Source of the DNA: Ischnura elegans
Taxonomy: Eukaryota; Arthropoda; Insecta; Odonata; Coenagrionidae
DNA: 64,000 nucleotides
Reading direction: 5' to 3'
NCBI RefSeq assembly: GCF_921293095.1
Contig: NC_060253.1
Coordinates: forward strand, 96,241,073 to 96,305,072
The position numbers and the translations under genes were made by a program. Each line of letters opens with the position of its first letter. The stretch's first letter is position 1. The notes under the pieces are model-generated. The model searched no databases, was not told where the DNA came from, and saw nothing but the letters and a program-made list of their open reading frames with translations. Below are positions 22,601 to 34,129 of the stretch, piece by piece.

Positions 22601-23860
22601 ACGACGAAGTAAATGCAGTTCATTCCCTTTGCACAATGCTTGTTTATTTTTCTTGTTTTATTTTTAAGCCTAAGGTATATAAGCTAGTTTTCGGATATTT
22701 GGTCCCTTTTTCAATAGGCAAGGCAGATTAAATGGAGAGGTGGGAGGGAAACGATCGCCTTCTCCCCGCTATATCCCTGAGAAAATAGAAATATAGTAAT
22801 GAATTGCATGATCTTCCAACATACGTTTTTATTTTACCAGTTGTTTATGGCGACTTAAAGCGATGCTTTTATCCTCGTTCACGGCGAATAAAATTTATAG
22901 AAAATATTGCTTTAAGTGAAGTATTGCTACGCAGGAAGGAGCCGGACGACCATTTATCACCACCAATGAAGATAAACATTGAGCGTTCACGAGAAATGAT
23001 TCTATTGGACAAACGAGTAACTATTGACGAAGTGCCATAGCGTCTGCAAAGTAGTCACGGTTCTGCAATATTGTAGGTATATAAAATATGGCTGAATAGA
23101 ACACCATTCCAATAAAATTCGTAATCATAATTGTAGCATTATATACATAAAATTATATGGTTACATTGCGGATAATAATTGATTTACCCTCGCATTTCAG
23201 TTGCATAATGGTGAAATTGAAATTCATCGTTTTCTTTCGGCAAAAATGAAGAAGTATAACTATTCCGAAATATTGTGTGTCAGAAGATAGATGCCCCTGG
23301 GCTAGTGGTCCCTTCAGCAGATGTATCGCAGGTAATCACCACAAGGGGAAAATTTCTGAGAGAAATCCACCCCCTCCCCCCCCAAACTACATGCCTGCTG
23401 GAAAAATTCATTGAGCTACAGGGGAAAAGAAATAACTTTTAAAACCCAAAATTTTTGCATGAATTTTATAAATTTTTGTAGTTAGGTTGCGTAAATATAA
23501 TCATAAGAATAAGTCAATACAATTTTTTTTTTCAAATTTACCTCACACATTTAGAATTGACAACATGTCGGTTCAGAGGTCGCTTTTTCAGATTCATCCG
23601 CTATAAATAAGTCTTTCATTCAAACTTCATTCCACCAAGTTGTAATTATTGTTAATTATTAAAAAAAATAAACTTGTACTTTACATAGCTATTATTACCA
23701 AATTAATTTACCCTAAAATATTGTTTCCATAAAAGATTTATTTAAAATGTAAACTTTTTTCATGCATGAAGTGCTTTATTTTTTCTTATACGGGAGTAAA
23801 ATGCATTGAACCACAAGTTAATGATCAATAAAAGCTTTTCTATAAAACCATAGAACTAAG
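19680..23860. other. Intergenic DNA without recognised features
   Basis: Short open frames only, none with family motifs. 20440-20490 and 22725-22790 have G/C-rich runs like decayed MITE ends, not resolvable. Confidence 0.45.
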
Positions 23861-23864
23861 GAGA

Positions 23865-24952
23865 CATTACTATTATTTTTAATTCGCCAGACTGAACTTC
23901 CTCTCCCAGATGACCTGAGGACAGAGGACGTTTGCACATTATTTCACAGCTAATTGTGTCCAGGCATAGGTAATATTCCTTTTTTCTTTAAAGCTATTGC
24001 TAGTTGAAGGTAAGAAAATCAATTATCAAAATATAATTTGACATTTTGATATTCCGGCAACTGACTAGTGAGAGTCATTACAATGTCGCACGAAGAGTGC
24101 ATTTTCACAGGTTCCCTTCCCAGCAATTCCAAAGTCGCGCATGAGTCTTGACAGGCCAGCTCTCATTAAACCTAGAAACCCTGCTTATGAGGCTTGCCTT
24201 TGATATATTCTTCTCATTGGCCACGAAAAGAATTGTTTGCTCATCAATGGAATTTCGCTCTTCTGGGAGTGTTTGTTCCATGTTGGAACGTATGGTATTC
24301 AAAAGCTCCATTTATACAATTTTTCATTTTAGGATGATTCTTGGGTTTTCAATAGTTTTTTTCGACTCATGACATCACTGGCGGATACATATGGGGGGCG
24401 CCCCCTCCCCTCCTTGCGCGGCTGCCCGCATTGTCGAACATTGCAGAACCACAATTGTAATTTTTTTATATCAAAAGATAGCATTGTCTTGTATATGCGT
24501 ACAATCATTTTAAATTAAACTATCTTAAATTTTGCATGTAAATTGATTATTGTTCATTACGATAAAAGTACAGGTAGCACAAAATACCTTTTGCGCCCCA
24601 CCCCCCTTGAGTTTTTTCTGTATCCGTTACTGCATGAAATCCGCAATAGGAGGAACCTCGTTTCTTTTGCCCAGTACATGCTAATGGGTGACATTTTAAT
24701 GATTTCCATTGGTAGGAAAAAGTAGTATTATAGCGTATACAGTTCATGTGAAGGTGGTGGTAAACTAATATTCCAAGCAGCGTCTCCCATGGCAAAGTCA
24801 CATTTTCGGAATGTGTAATCTTCCCTTTCATCACTCCACGTGACGTCGATGGAGTCGTTGCTGGACTCATATATGCTGCCGTAACTGAGTTGTTCTAGGA
24901 TGGCAGCACTGTATTCCTCCTTTTCCAGACGTCTGCTCTTCGAGTTTACCAT
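23865..24952 (-). pseudogene. piggyBac-family transposase remnant, interrupted by a MITE
   Basis: Read on the minus strand, pieces of the DDE transposase appear in order across three frames. First an acidic N-terminal piece (24728-24952, SSNDSIDVTWSDERED). Then near 24640-24720 KMSPISMYWAKETR and VPPIADFM. Then the MITE 24376-24632. Then NEKLYK, LLNTIRSN and SIDEQ (the catalytic region SIDEQMIPF of the family), YIKGKPHK, and finally TSQLPEYQNVKLYFDN and LQLAIALKKKGI. Several frameshifts and stops make it inactive. No TTAA-flanked terminal repeats were located. Confidence 0.75.
24376..24632 (+). mobile_element. hAT-like MITE inserted in the piggyBac remnant
   Basis: 257 bp beginning CACTGGCGGATACA and ending TGTATCCGTTACTG, flanked by CATGACAT (24368-24375) and CATGAAAT (24633-24640). 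It interrupts the piggyBac-like reading frame on the minus strand. Confidence 0.8.
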
Positions 24953-24984
24953 ATATGACTTACAAATAGTATTAATAATAATAA

Positions 24985-25490
24985 TTTACTGATCCAAAAG
25001 GCATCTACCGATTCGATCGATAGATTTTTCTTCCTCATAGGAAAATCTACTAGAATTGGTAGAATATCAATAGCGTATTGCTTGGTTTCGTTAGTAGTAG
25101 GACCTGCCCGCCTTTGTGACGGTGCAGGATTCCTCGTCCCTTCCTTCCTTCCCCGTCCTTTCCCTGGAGGCGTCGTCGGGCTCTCATCGCGGCGATGCCT
25201 CCCTTCCTTTCTCCTTCCTCTGTCCTCCCCCTCTCGAGAGGCACGGGCGTATTAAGTCTCAGACTTGGTTCCCGGTCCTCGAGTTGTATCCCCGCGGGGC
25301 CCGCCCTGGGACCCCCGAACCCACTGATCCAAAAGGCAATCGCGGCGGTGCCTCCTTTCTTTTTCCTACCTTGTCCTCCCTCTTCTGCGGTGCAGAGGTG
25401 ATAAGCTAATAGCTTCAGACTTCGGCCCAGGAGAGTAACCTCGCGAGCCCGCCGAAGTGTTTCGTATCCACTGATCCAAAAGGCACTATA
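24985..25490 (+). repeat. GC-rich tandem array of degenerate ~150-bp units
   Basis: ACTGATCCAAAAGGCA recurs near 24990, 25323 and 25471. Between the last two, and before them, are pyrimidine-rich CCTCC/TTCC blocks followed by a TTCAGACTT/TCTCAGACTT motif. It is much more GC-rich than its surroundings. Two overlapping open frames here are probably a by-product of composition. Confidence 0.6.
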
Positions 25491-25639
25491 CAAAAGAAAG
25501 CATTAGGTAAGTGAATACGACACAACAGAAAAAAGAATCAGGTAAAAAAATAGGTGCATTGTTTACGTCATCATGAGATATACATTAGTACTATAAGAAC
25601 ACCTCATGACCAGGAAGCTTAAAAGTAAAGTGTTTTTAT

Positions 25640-26375
25640 TTTCCAGTGAATGCTTTCTCAAATTATTACTCTAGATAATTGCAATTAAGAATTAAAACAG
25701 CATTGCTTTATTTTATTAGAATGATGGAGTATTAAGGGTTACAGATATACATGGCTAGCTAAAGTAGTAGATTAAATTTTCAAAGTAGGGTACCTAAGGT
25801 AGGTTCCGATAAATAATTAGTAACATATCATATGAGTTGTTGATAATGGGATATAATTCATTCAAGAAAGATATGTAGCATTAAGTATGGGAGACATTCA
25901 TTGTTTCGGCAAGTATAATAAAAAATGTGTAGACCATTTTTTATTTCTAAATTCTTTAAAATGAATCTGCATAGCTATGAGAAAAATAAGTAGTTGAAAA
26001 TCTCCATCTCTCAGTGGATATTGCAAAGTAAAAGTATAAGGGATACAGATTCATGAAAATGATAACGATAATCAGTCAGAAAATATATCCCAGAATGAAA
26101 ATTTTGAAAAAATATTAATGTGAAAAACGATGCTTTCATTTTTCCGTTAAATTCTTTCTGAAATTTCACTCTAGCTAATTACAATTAAAAATTTACACAG
26201 CATTGCTTTATTTGATTGTTATGAGGGAGTATTTTGGGTTAAAGAAATCTATGTGGCATTAAGTATGGGGGACAATCATTTTTTCGGCAAATGTGATAAA
26301 AAAATGTGTTGTCGATTTTTTATTCCTAAATTCTTTAAAAAGAAAATGCATGGAGCAGTGCAGTATTTAATCGGA
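25640..26375 (+). repeat. Left arm of a long inverted repeat
   Basis: Segments A (25640-25967), B (25968-26165) and a second A-like segment (26166-26375). The right arm at 30545-31338 carries the same segments in reverse complement. Shared landmarks include GCATTGCTTTATTT, GTTGATAATGGGATATAATT, CATTAAGTATGGG and GCAGTGCAGTATTTAATCG. Confidence 0.75.
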
Positions 26376-26702
26376 TCATCTTCCAATGGTACACATAATT
26401 TTTTCTTTGTGCATTTTTCTTAATAAAGAGCGGGTACCAGTATTAATCTGATGCAAGTGATGTATTTATTAATTCATTTGATCCCTGTATTACTTTATTT
26501 AACCCCTTTTCCCTCAAGTCTGATTATATCAAACCCCATATGTCTTCTCTTATACATAATCTATGTTTTATCCAGTACACTTCAAGCTGTGAGACCCACA
26601 TGCGGGTATCCCTGACGATTCGTGGATGGGAGATTGATAAGGAGGGAAGGGGATGGAGAAGCATGGGTTCATCGCCAGTGGGGAGTGGTAGGTAATCTTC
26701 CC

Positions 26703-27367
26703 AATAGGGTAGTTTCCTTCATCAAAGGAAACGAAAGGCATTGAATGCGATTCGTTACCCACCATTAGAGTATTCATAATATACAAATTATTTGGTTTTA
26801 CAAATCCAAGTTTAGACGAATGGCAATGTGACAATGGTCAATTTTATCCTCATTTGAAAAAGGCCACATTGGCGCCCATGCGATGCCACTCCACTTGATG
26901 TCACAGGGACCTAGTTTCTATACGAGTAGATAGGAGTTTTACATCGTCTGAGATTACCAATGCATGCATGAGGCACAGAGCTCAGGGAAACATCTCTAAA
27001 TAATCACCTATTAAAACTGCCTATGGTCGGAAAGTTTCCTTTGTTTGATAAGGTATTAATAATCTTTATTTAAGCCAAGAGCTACATGCTAGCATGGTAC
27101 TCGGCTACCTGCTAGCATCCTGAGTCGTAAGCCTTGCCCCAAGGTCACCTCACTTGGCGGAAGCTGGAACCAGAACGACGTCACACGGGCTTTTCCCAGC
27201 ATTCATTCTTAGCCGTCGAGTTTTCGCGCACTTGAAATTTTTTACTTTTCATTTAATCGCGAAAATTAGATATCGTCATTTAAAAATCTAAAAGCGTGAA
27301 ATACGTACTCCAGGAATAATAATCTTTCGATTTGGGCAATAAAAAAATAAAAGGAAACCACCCTATT
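26703..27367 (+). mobile_element. AATAGGG MITE, copy 1 (full length)
   Basis: 665 bp with ~17-bp inverted termini AATAGGGTAGTTTCCTT and AAGGAAACCACCCTATT. Interior landmarks: GGCATTGAATGCGATTCG, GGCGCCCATGCGATGCCACT, AACGACGTCACACGGGC, AAATCTAAAAGCGTGAAATA. No coding capacity. The target-site duplication could not be defined. Confidence 0.8.
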
Positions 27368-28092
27368 AAAGAAACAAATGCTGTGGAATAGACTGGTTTG
27401 GATGACAGTGATATGGATATCATATTCAATGTAAATATACTGTAACTGGCAGATATCCTGAGATAGTTATAAAATTATTAATTTATTCTTTTCTTTCTGA
27501 TAGCGAAATTAACTTTATACGTTTTTTATGCTGATGGCATGCTAATCTTTCTTTAATTTTTACCTGGTATTGAAATACACTTCGCATATGTTCCAGGGAA
27601 TGTATCTTGTAAGAAATTACTGAGCTGTATTTCTATGTCTTCTCTTTTATGAAAGTTTTGAATTATGAAATTATTTTTACACAATTTTTTCCTGTATAAT
27701 CTAACTTATTTTTTGTTGATATTTTCAAAAAATATGTTTTAAAGTGTTACACTCCTTAACAGCAATTTATGTCATAGCTCATTGTGCTTCAAACTCATTA
27801 AGACCTACCATTTCGCATAAATTTCTTGTATTTTCATAAAATGTTCTTCTCCTTTAATGTCTGAAACAATATCAATGAAGTTAACTAATTTTACGTTTCT
27901 TTCTATTCATTTTAATGCGGGTTTTCATTAAGAACTTCATTCAAGAAATATTTTAAACTGCACTGACTTGTTTGCTAATTTATGTTATTCTAATAAAAGG
28001 CTGCAAATAAATATTACTGTTGTCTTTTTACATTTGCTTTAATTTATATGCATCTACCTTAGGTAACCCTACTATCTACTATCCTAAGGCCT

Positions 28093-28365
28093 TGGTGGGT
28101 CTTCCATCCAAATATAAAAACAATGAAACTGCCCTATCATGAGTTAGGCGGAAGAGGGGACTTTTTCACTTACACTCGCCCCCTTCGCCCGAATAAAGTC
28201 ATCTATTAATCTTCAGAATCAGTTATTTGGTGCCTACCCTCTTTTGCCCTATGCTTGGTAGTTTATCAAGCATAGGGTTTTTTTAAAGTATAATAATAGT
28301 CCATGGTGCTATCTTAAATATATATTAGTTAACCTTACAAAGTTTATTATTTTATTCTCACAAAG
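28093..28365 (+). repeat. 270-bp dispersed repeat with hairpin, copy 1
   Basis: Over 90% identical by eye to 30858-31125. Contains the stem CCCTATGCTTG (28247-28257) / CAAGCATAGGG (28267-28277) with a 9-nt loop. No target-site duplication or coding capacity seen. Confidence 0.75.
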
Positions 28366-30544
28366 TAAAGCCTGAAGATATCAGTTATAATTTTTATTTT
28401 TTTCATTTAAAAAATAAGTACATATCAACGCAGAAAGCAGAGGAGAGCAGACAATGGCCATCTAAGCAACTTGAAATCAGCTAGGAGGTAAGTGAATAGC
28501 GTCGTAATAGCAGCAATTCAAACATACTTCACCCTTCACAAACACATTAAAAAGTAGTCACTTCATTGATTTACTGCTGTGAAAATAGCTTCGAATTTAA
28601 CCTCCAGTTTCATATTAAATGCAAATAACTATGCGGCAACATATTTTTTTGGCCGAAATTATCAGTTATATTCTCAATTAGCAGACGATCCGGCAATGCT
28701 CGAGAAAGAGAGTACCCAGAGTAGTGGGAAACTTGGAATTCATTGCAGGATTTTTAGGCACGCTGAAAAGCAAACAATGGAAAAAAAAATCCGCATAGCG
28801 CGCGCGGGATCAGCGTGTACCCCACACCACAAATTGATCGCTATGTGTCCGTGCCCGTATAGATCGAAAACGTCTTGTGAACTCATACCCCCGCAAAAAG
28901 GTTTGCACCGAGAGGATTGATAGTAGTAAGTGTAGTATCCTTTGAGTTATGTTTTCCTTTCTATAGAGTAAAGGTGTGTGCCTACTCATCAGGATGCCCT
29001 ACTACAGAAGTCGCATGACGTGACATAACAAAGGATAATGAGAAAACGAGGGGGAGAACGCGTCGGACACAGCTGAAATTAGCACTACGAGATTTGAGAG
29101 CTTGATATGCAGCTACGTAAATTTGGTCCCAATCCGTGCAACCGTATGGAAACGCATAGCGGACAGACAAACAGATATTCCCTTTATATATATAGATTTT
29201 GAAATGAGAGAATAAAAGACTGCGGTAACCAATCGGCAAAATTACTGTTTACGATAATACCTCCTAATATACGACTCTCAGAGCCGCCTTCAAATATGCG
29301 GTCTTTAGACCGTTTTTTGGGGGGTTCTTTGGGCAAAAATCAGAGAGATTTGAGGCTTGTATCACCACGATGAGAATAACGTGAAAGTAGGTATCCCTGT
29401 CCGTTGCCCCGCTTGACTTCAGGTGCTGTTGTTGACGGGCGACTACTCGCCCTACTCCACTATGCTGTATTCACGTTTGCCTGACGTTTCGTAGGGCACT
29501 GAGGGGTGCATAACGAGAAGCAAGCCAAGCCAAGTAAAAGTCGACAGTCAACTAGCCCAAAAGCAGCAGAAGCCGACGCAATAACGAAAACAAATTCTAA
29601 AGATACCAATTACGAGCATACCTCCAGTCAGCAACGTCGAAAGCTGCAGAATGTATCGCAAAAATGTAAAAAAATTCAAATCACATCATTTTCCAGCATA
29701 CCTCTTGACATAACATACGACACTAATATCCAGCTTCGAAAATGTTCTTATTAGAGCAGATTTACCTTATGTCCACGAAGCAAAAATCTGTGAGATTTGA
29801 GTCTTGTTTCTCCAAGGCAAGAAAAAAATTCAAGGAGCACTACAGTACACGGAACCTTTATTGCTTCGTTAGAAGGCCTCTTCTCTTACTTGGGGAGACC
29901 TTTAGTTAAGCAGGAACAAGGCGAGACGACCAAACCGCGTCGGCTGCCAGATGAAAATGCTCACATGGTAATTTCTAAAGATAATCACCGTGAATTTCAA
30001 AAGAAATCTGATCCTCCAGTCGTAGAATAATCAGGAATATGTAGATAAATTCCCAATTGGAGAATTCGCATCAGTGCCTGGTTTGCAATCAATTTGAAAA
30101 CCCAAAAAAAGGTTCCAATATATCAGCAAAAAACAAATACTAGCTTTTCATAGTAAGTACGCTTTCAAAAGTGATAGATTTTTTCCATCATGGTTTTACA
30201 GATAAAAATTAATCTTCTTTTCGTAATTTTAAAATCCAACCAAATAGGATATCATGATTTGCATAATTTGTCTGGCAGAAGGCACAAAAATATTTTTGGC
30301 AACCGAATCTATGATAACGCTTTCTCTTCAACCCGGGCCGTGAAGCTTATACTATATATTTATCCTCGATAGTTTCAGGAAATGACTTCTCAATTTGAAT
30401 CCCGAATATACCTCTCGCGATGTCTTCGTTTGTCAGAAATACATATAAATATTAATCATACATTACCCTCATCTACTTCCTTTGATAGAAGACGTACTGT
30501 ATTTGAAAGACATTGTGTTCCTATTTAAAAATACCCTCTATATT
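28366..30544. other. Interior of the long inverted repeat, no recognised gene
   Basis: Contains open frames on the plus strand near 28579-28920, 29506-29754 and 29797-30030. The middle one is Lys/Ser-rich and none shows a known domain. They may be decayed coding sequence of an element or chance. Confidence 0.4.
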
Positions 30545-31338
30545 CGATTAAATACTGCACTGCTCTATGCAATTAAACTTTAAAGAATTTAGGAATAAAA
30601 AATGGACAACACATTTTTTATTTTATTAGCCGAAACAATGATTGTCTCCCATACTTAATGCTCCATATCTTTCCTGAATAATTATATCCCATTATCAACA
30701 ACTCGTATGATATGTAACTAATTATAAGAACCTATCTTATATTCATTACTTTGAAAACTAAATCTACTAGGTACTTTAGCTATCCATAGATTTCTGTGAC
30801 CCAAAATACTCCCTCATTACAATCAAATAAAGCAATACTGTGTAATTTTTAATGGCATTAGTGTGGGTCTTCCATCCAAATATAAAAACAATGAAACTGC
30901 CCTATTATGGGTTAGGCGGAAGAGGGGACTTTTTCACTTACCCTCGCCCGAATAAAGTCATCTATTAATCTTCAGAATCAGTTATTTGGTGCCTACCCTC
31001 TTTTACCCTATGCTCGGTAGTTTATCAAGCATAGGGTTTTTAAAGTATAATAATAGTCCTTAGTGCTATTTTAAATATATTAGTTAACTGTACAAAGTTT
31101 ATTCTTTTATTCTCACAATTCAAGACTTTGAGAAAGCAAGCAAGAATTTGAGAAAGTATTTAACGGGAAAATAAAAAGCACTTTATTTTTCACATGGTTT
31201 TTTCCAAATTTTGATTCTGGGATATAATTTCTGAATGATTATCGTTATCATTTTCATGACTATTACTTTTACTTTTATGGCGCAATAACCGATGAAATGA
31301 TGATGATTTTCAGCTAGTTATTTTTCTCATAGCTATCT
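30545..31338 (-). repeat. Right arm of a long inverted repeat
   Basis: Reverse complement of the 25.6-26.4 kb arm, with the 270-bp repeat at 30858-31125 inserted between its B and A segments. Arms are separated by about 4.2 kb. Confidence 0.75.
30858..31125 (+). repeat. 270-bp dispersed repeat with hairpin, copy 2
   Basis: Direct copy of 28093-28365 located inside the right arm of the long inverted repeat. Its hairpin (31006-31036) has one mismatch. Confidence 0.75.
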
Positions 31339-31344
31339 TAAACA

Positions 31345-32440
31345 ATAGTCAGATAATCTAAAAGAAAGTTTAAAAAAATAATTTTGACACCTATTGAACG
31401 AATTGTGTCGGCATTTAAGTAATCTGTCCTCGTGACCAAAGGATGTAAGGAGGGTGCCAGAATTATCTGTGCATGTAACGGGTTTTAAGGGTTACTTTCC
31501 CGGACAAAAATACCCTATTTCTCTGATTAGCTGCTGCACTCCTGTGTGCATTTCGATTTATGATAATTTAGGAATCTTATAATTGATACAATAATTTACG
31601 AAAAAATTAAAACATATTCTATTCCAAATTCACGATATTTTATGAAAACATTTTCCAATTCAATTACATTTTTTATTTGAAAAAATTTCATCGATTTACT
31701 TAGAGCAAATTTGATAAGTCCCGTGATCAATCTCTTAATTTAGCATGGATAAAGTGAATGTTTTTCAGTGACCTTGAAGGCTTTACGGTGAACCCTTTAC
31801 GTAGAAGTTAACTCGCCTGATAACATATGACGGCAAAAATTACACCTCAAACCGTATTGTTTCAAAAGATATCATTTCCACTTGCTCGAAACTTAATTAA
31901 TGATCTGAATTGACTAGTGTCATTTAATTGAAGAGACGAGAAAAATTACTCGGGATATATTAACAAAGAAGAAGATTTGAGGTAAGCAATACTATCAATA
32001 TGCATAAAATGAAAGTCTTTTCGTGCGTCCTTGTGGCAGATTCACGTTTCATCAAGAGAGTGCTTAGGTTATTTGATTAGGCTAAGCTACGTTGGGATGT
32101 TTCCCCAATGAAGGAATTTGCGCTCTAGCGAAATTGCGCTGAGCGAGCAATGGGCAATGTATAGGTTTATTTGGAGTAATTTCCTCGCTAATACCTTGGC
32201 GCGTTATAGTATTCAATTACAAGTGTGCCCAATAATTATATACTCACATTTAAGTTATATGGGGTGAGGATGAGCTACTTTTTGTTATATACCACGCAAA
32301 GGAAAGTGCGCATAACATTACTATTCCCTCCTATGAGAATGTGAAACAAAAGTTTGGTAATCGATTTTAAAATCTATATATAATATTATATACTATCTAA
32401 CAGTTAACAGTAGGTACGCGTCGAACCCGGGAGCCATTTT
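31345..32440. other. Intergenic DNA without recognised features
   Basis: AT-rich, no persuasive ORF or repeat. Confidence 0.5.
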
Positions 32441-32621
32441 TACAAGAATTGCCAAGAGAAAAAATTTCCCTGGACCGGGAATCGAACCACGGACCTTTGG
32501 CTTTCCGGGCCAATGTGAAAGAACCTGGATAGCGTAATGGTCTGCGCATTGGCCCGGAAAGCCAAAGTTCCGTGGTTCGATTCCCGGTCCAGGGGAATTT
32601 TTTCTCATGGCAATTCTTGTA
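32441..32621. repeat. 75-bp near-perfect inverted repeat of a tRNA-like element
   Basis: Arms 32441-32515 and 32547-32621 with a 31-bp spacer. On the plus strand 32524-32593 resembles a tRNA: acceptor CCTGGA/TCCAGG, D stem GCG/CGC and anticodon stem TTGGC/GCCAA all pair, with a GGTTCGATTCC B box. But the T stem has two mismatches and the base before the GGA anticodon is C rather than U, so it is a pseudo-tRNA or SINE. Confidence 0.75.
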
Positions 32622-33036
32622 TATTTCACCGCCATTCACGCGGCAGGGTTAGAAATATTACAACGTGAGCCATTGTTTAATTTACAATAAATCCACTACT
32701 ACATTAGAAATCACTAAGATTCTATTTCCGTGAATGCGATGATCGTGGAAGTGGTGACATGATTTTATTTCAGATCTTATTCATTAAAATTCTCTCTTGT
32801 GTTTCTTAGAGGAATTGAGGGACTTGGGTTTCCCAAATGATATCCCGTCAGTTGAGACAAATGACGCAGAGGCTTTGGACGATTTTCATGAAAGTGATCC
32901 TCGGCCATCTGGGCCTTGTAACTCCTACTCCACTCCGTCGTGGAACTTTCTTCTGAATAGATTAACGCTTGGATTAGTAGTGCGTGATACCGAGGTGAAT
33001 TGGAGCTTATAACACTTATTAATCGTATATCGTACG

Positions 33037-33346
33037 CAGGGGCGCAGCTAGGAATTAAGGCTAGGGGGGGTTTCAGGCGCAACTAATACTGGGGTGTCTG
33101 GGGGTATGGCATACCAGCCAAGGTAAGCGGGAGGTGCGAGGGTCCTCCGCCAGAAAAAAATTAAGATAGGTACATGATTCAAAATGGTGAGTTTTACGGC
33201 CTTCTGAGGGATATTTTATTAATCCTTACGCTATTCCATAAGTAATATTAATCCAATTAAATAAAATAGGTTAAACTTAAAAAATTGTCTGAACTCTGGG
33301 GGGGGGGGGGGTTTATCCCCCAAAACCCCCCCTCGCTGCGCCACTG
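33037..33346 (+). mobile_element. hAT-like MITE, family C, second copy
   Basis: 310 bp, same termini and interior as the copy at 9746. Target-site duplications ATCGTACG (33029-33036) and ATCGTATG (33347-33354). Contains G12 and C-rich tracts. Confidence 0.85.
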
Positions 33347-33837
33347 ATCGTATGCGCTATGCCATTTCCGCACCCACAGATCGAGCATTTACGACCTTGT
33401 TACCCTTCATCTTAAAAAATCGACTTCAATTGATTTTTAAATACTTTTCGCGGGACTGTGAGGATCAGACTTGAAATATGCGATAATGATCCTTATGCTA
33501 GTGCCAATTACAGGTTCTTCATTGATAAACATTTAGTAAGCATGTTTTCAGGGACAGAAAATTCTTTCGGATGGGTTTTCACAACTCTAAGCGGGCAATT
33601 GGTTTTTAGGGATGCCATTCAAAGATTAATGGGAGGCGGGTTGCTATAACTATTTAGGAGCGAAAAATTACTTTACTTGCTTAGTATTCAAAAACAGTAA
33701 AAACGGAGGAAGAGAGGAATAGCCTAGAGGCGATGGTAATTCAGTGCAGTAATTGGGCCGGTACGGCGTACCCCCTAAAATCAAAACTCGTTATAAGCGT
33801 ACCGTATAAAATAACTTCGCGGCCGGATGTATAATAC

Positions 33838-33881
33838 CATAGAGTAAGTATATTCTTACTCTAGTATATACTTACTCTATG
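33838..33881. repeat. Short palindrome AGAGTAAG/CTTACTCT
   Basis: CATAGAGTAAGTATAT (33838-33853) pairs with ATATACTTACTCTATG (33866-33881). A further CTTACTCT in the loop gives an alternative pairing. Could extrude as a cruciform; function unknown. Confidence 0.7.
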
Positions 33882-33984
33882 ATAATACATGTTCAGCTGT
33901 TGGAATTTTTGGTGAGTACCGCATAAATTTTTTTTCCAACTACAGCACTGTGGTAATTGCGTACATTTTTTCCATTGCCCTTCT

Positions 33985-34125
33985 CCAACTCCTTAACCCC
34001 GGCAAGTTGTGTGTACGTACACGAATATACAGCGTCCACGTATCTGTGGCTTAATATGGGGTGAGCTTTACCCCAAACTACCCAAAGCAACCTTCAGATT
34101 GAAGAAGAGAGTGACTGAGACAACC
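33985..34125 (+). repeat. Degenerate SINE fragment
   Basis: The part from TGTGGCTTAATATGGGGTGAG to CAACCTTCAGA resembles the SINE bodies at 9555-13270. Weak similarity only. Confidence 0.35.
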
Positions 34126-34129
34126 TGAA

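Noticed and set aside
22804..23040. 78-codon plus-strand ORF
   Set aside because: No motif and no neighbouring coding sequence; likely chance.
25050..25493. 147-codon minus-strand ORF as a real gene
   Set aside because: It is Arg/Gly-rich because of the GC-rich tandem array, is mirrored by open frames on the other strand, and has no domain.
28579..30030. Three plus-strand open frames as one gene inside the long inverted repeat
   Set aside because: Different frames, no consistent splice signals and no domain recognised; kept only as an unexplained interior.
32524..32593. A functional tRNA gene (GGA anticodon)
   Set aside because: Two mismatches in the T stem, C instead of U before the anticodon, no long variable arm for Ser, and embedded in a palindrome: pseudo-tRNA/SINE.
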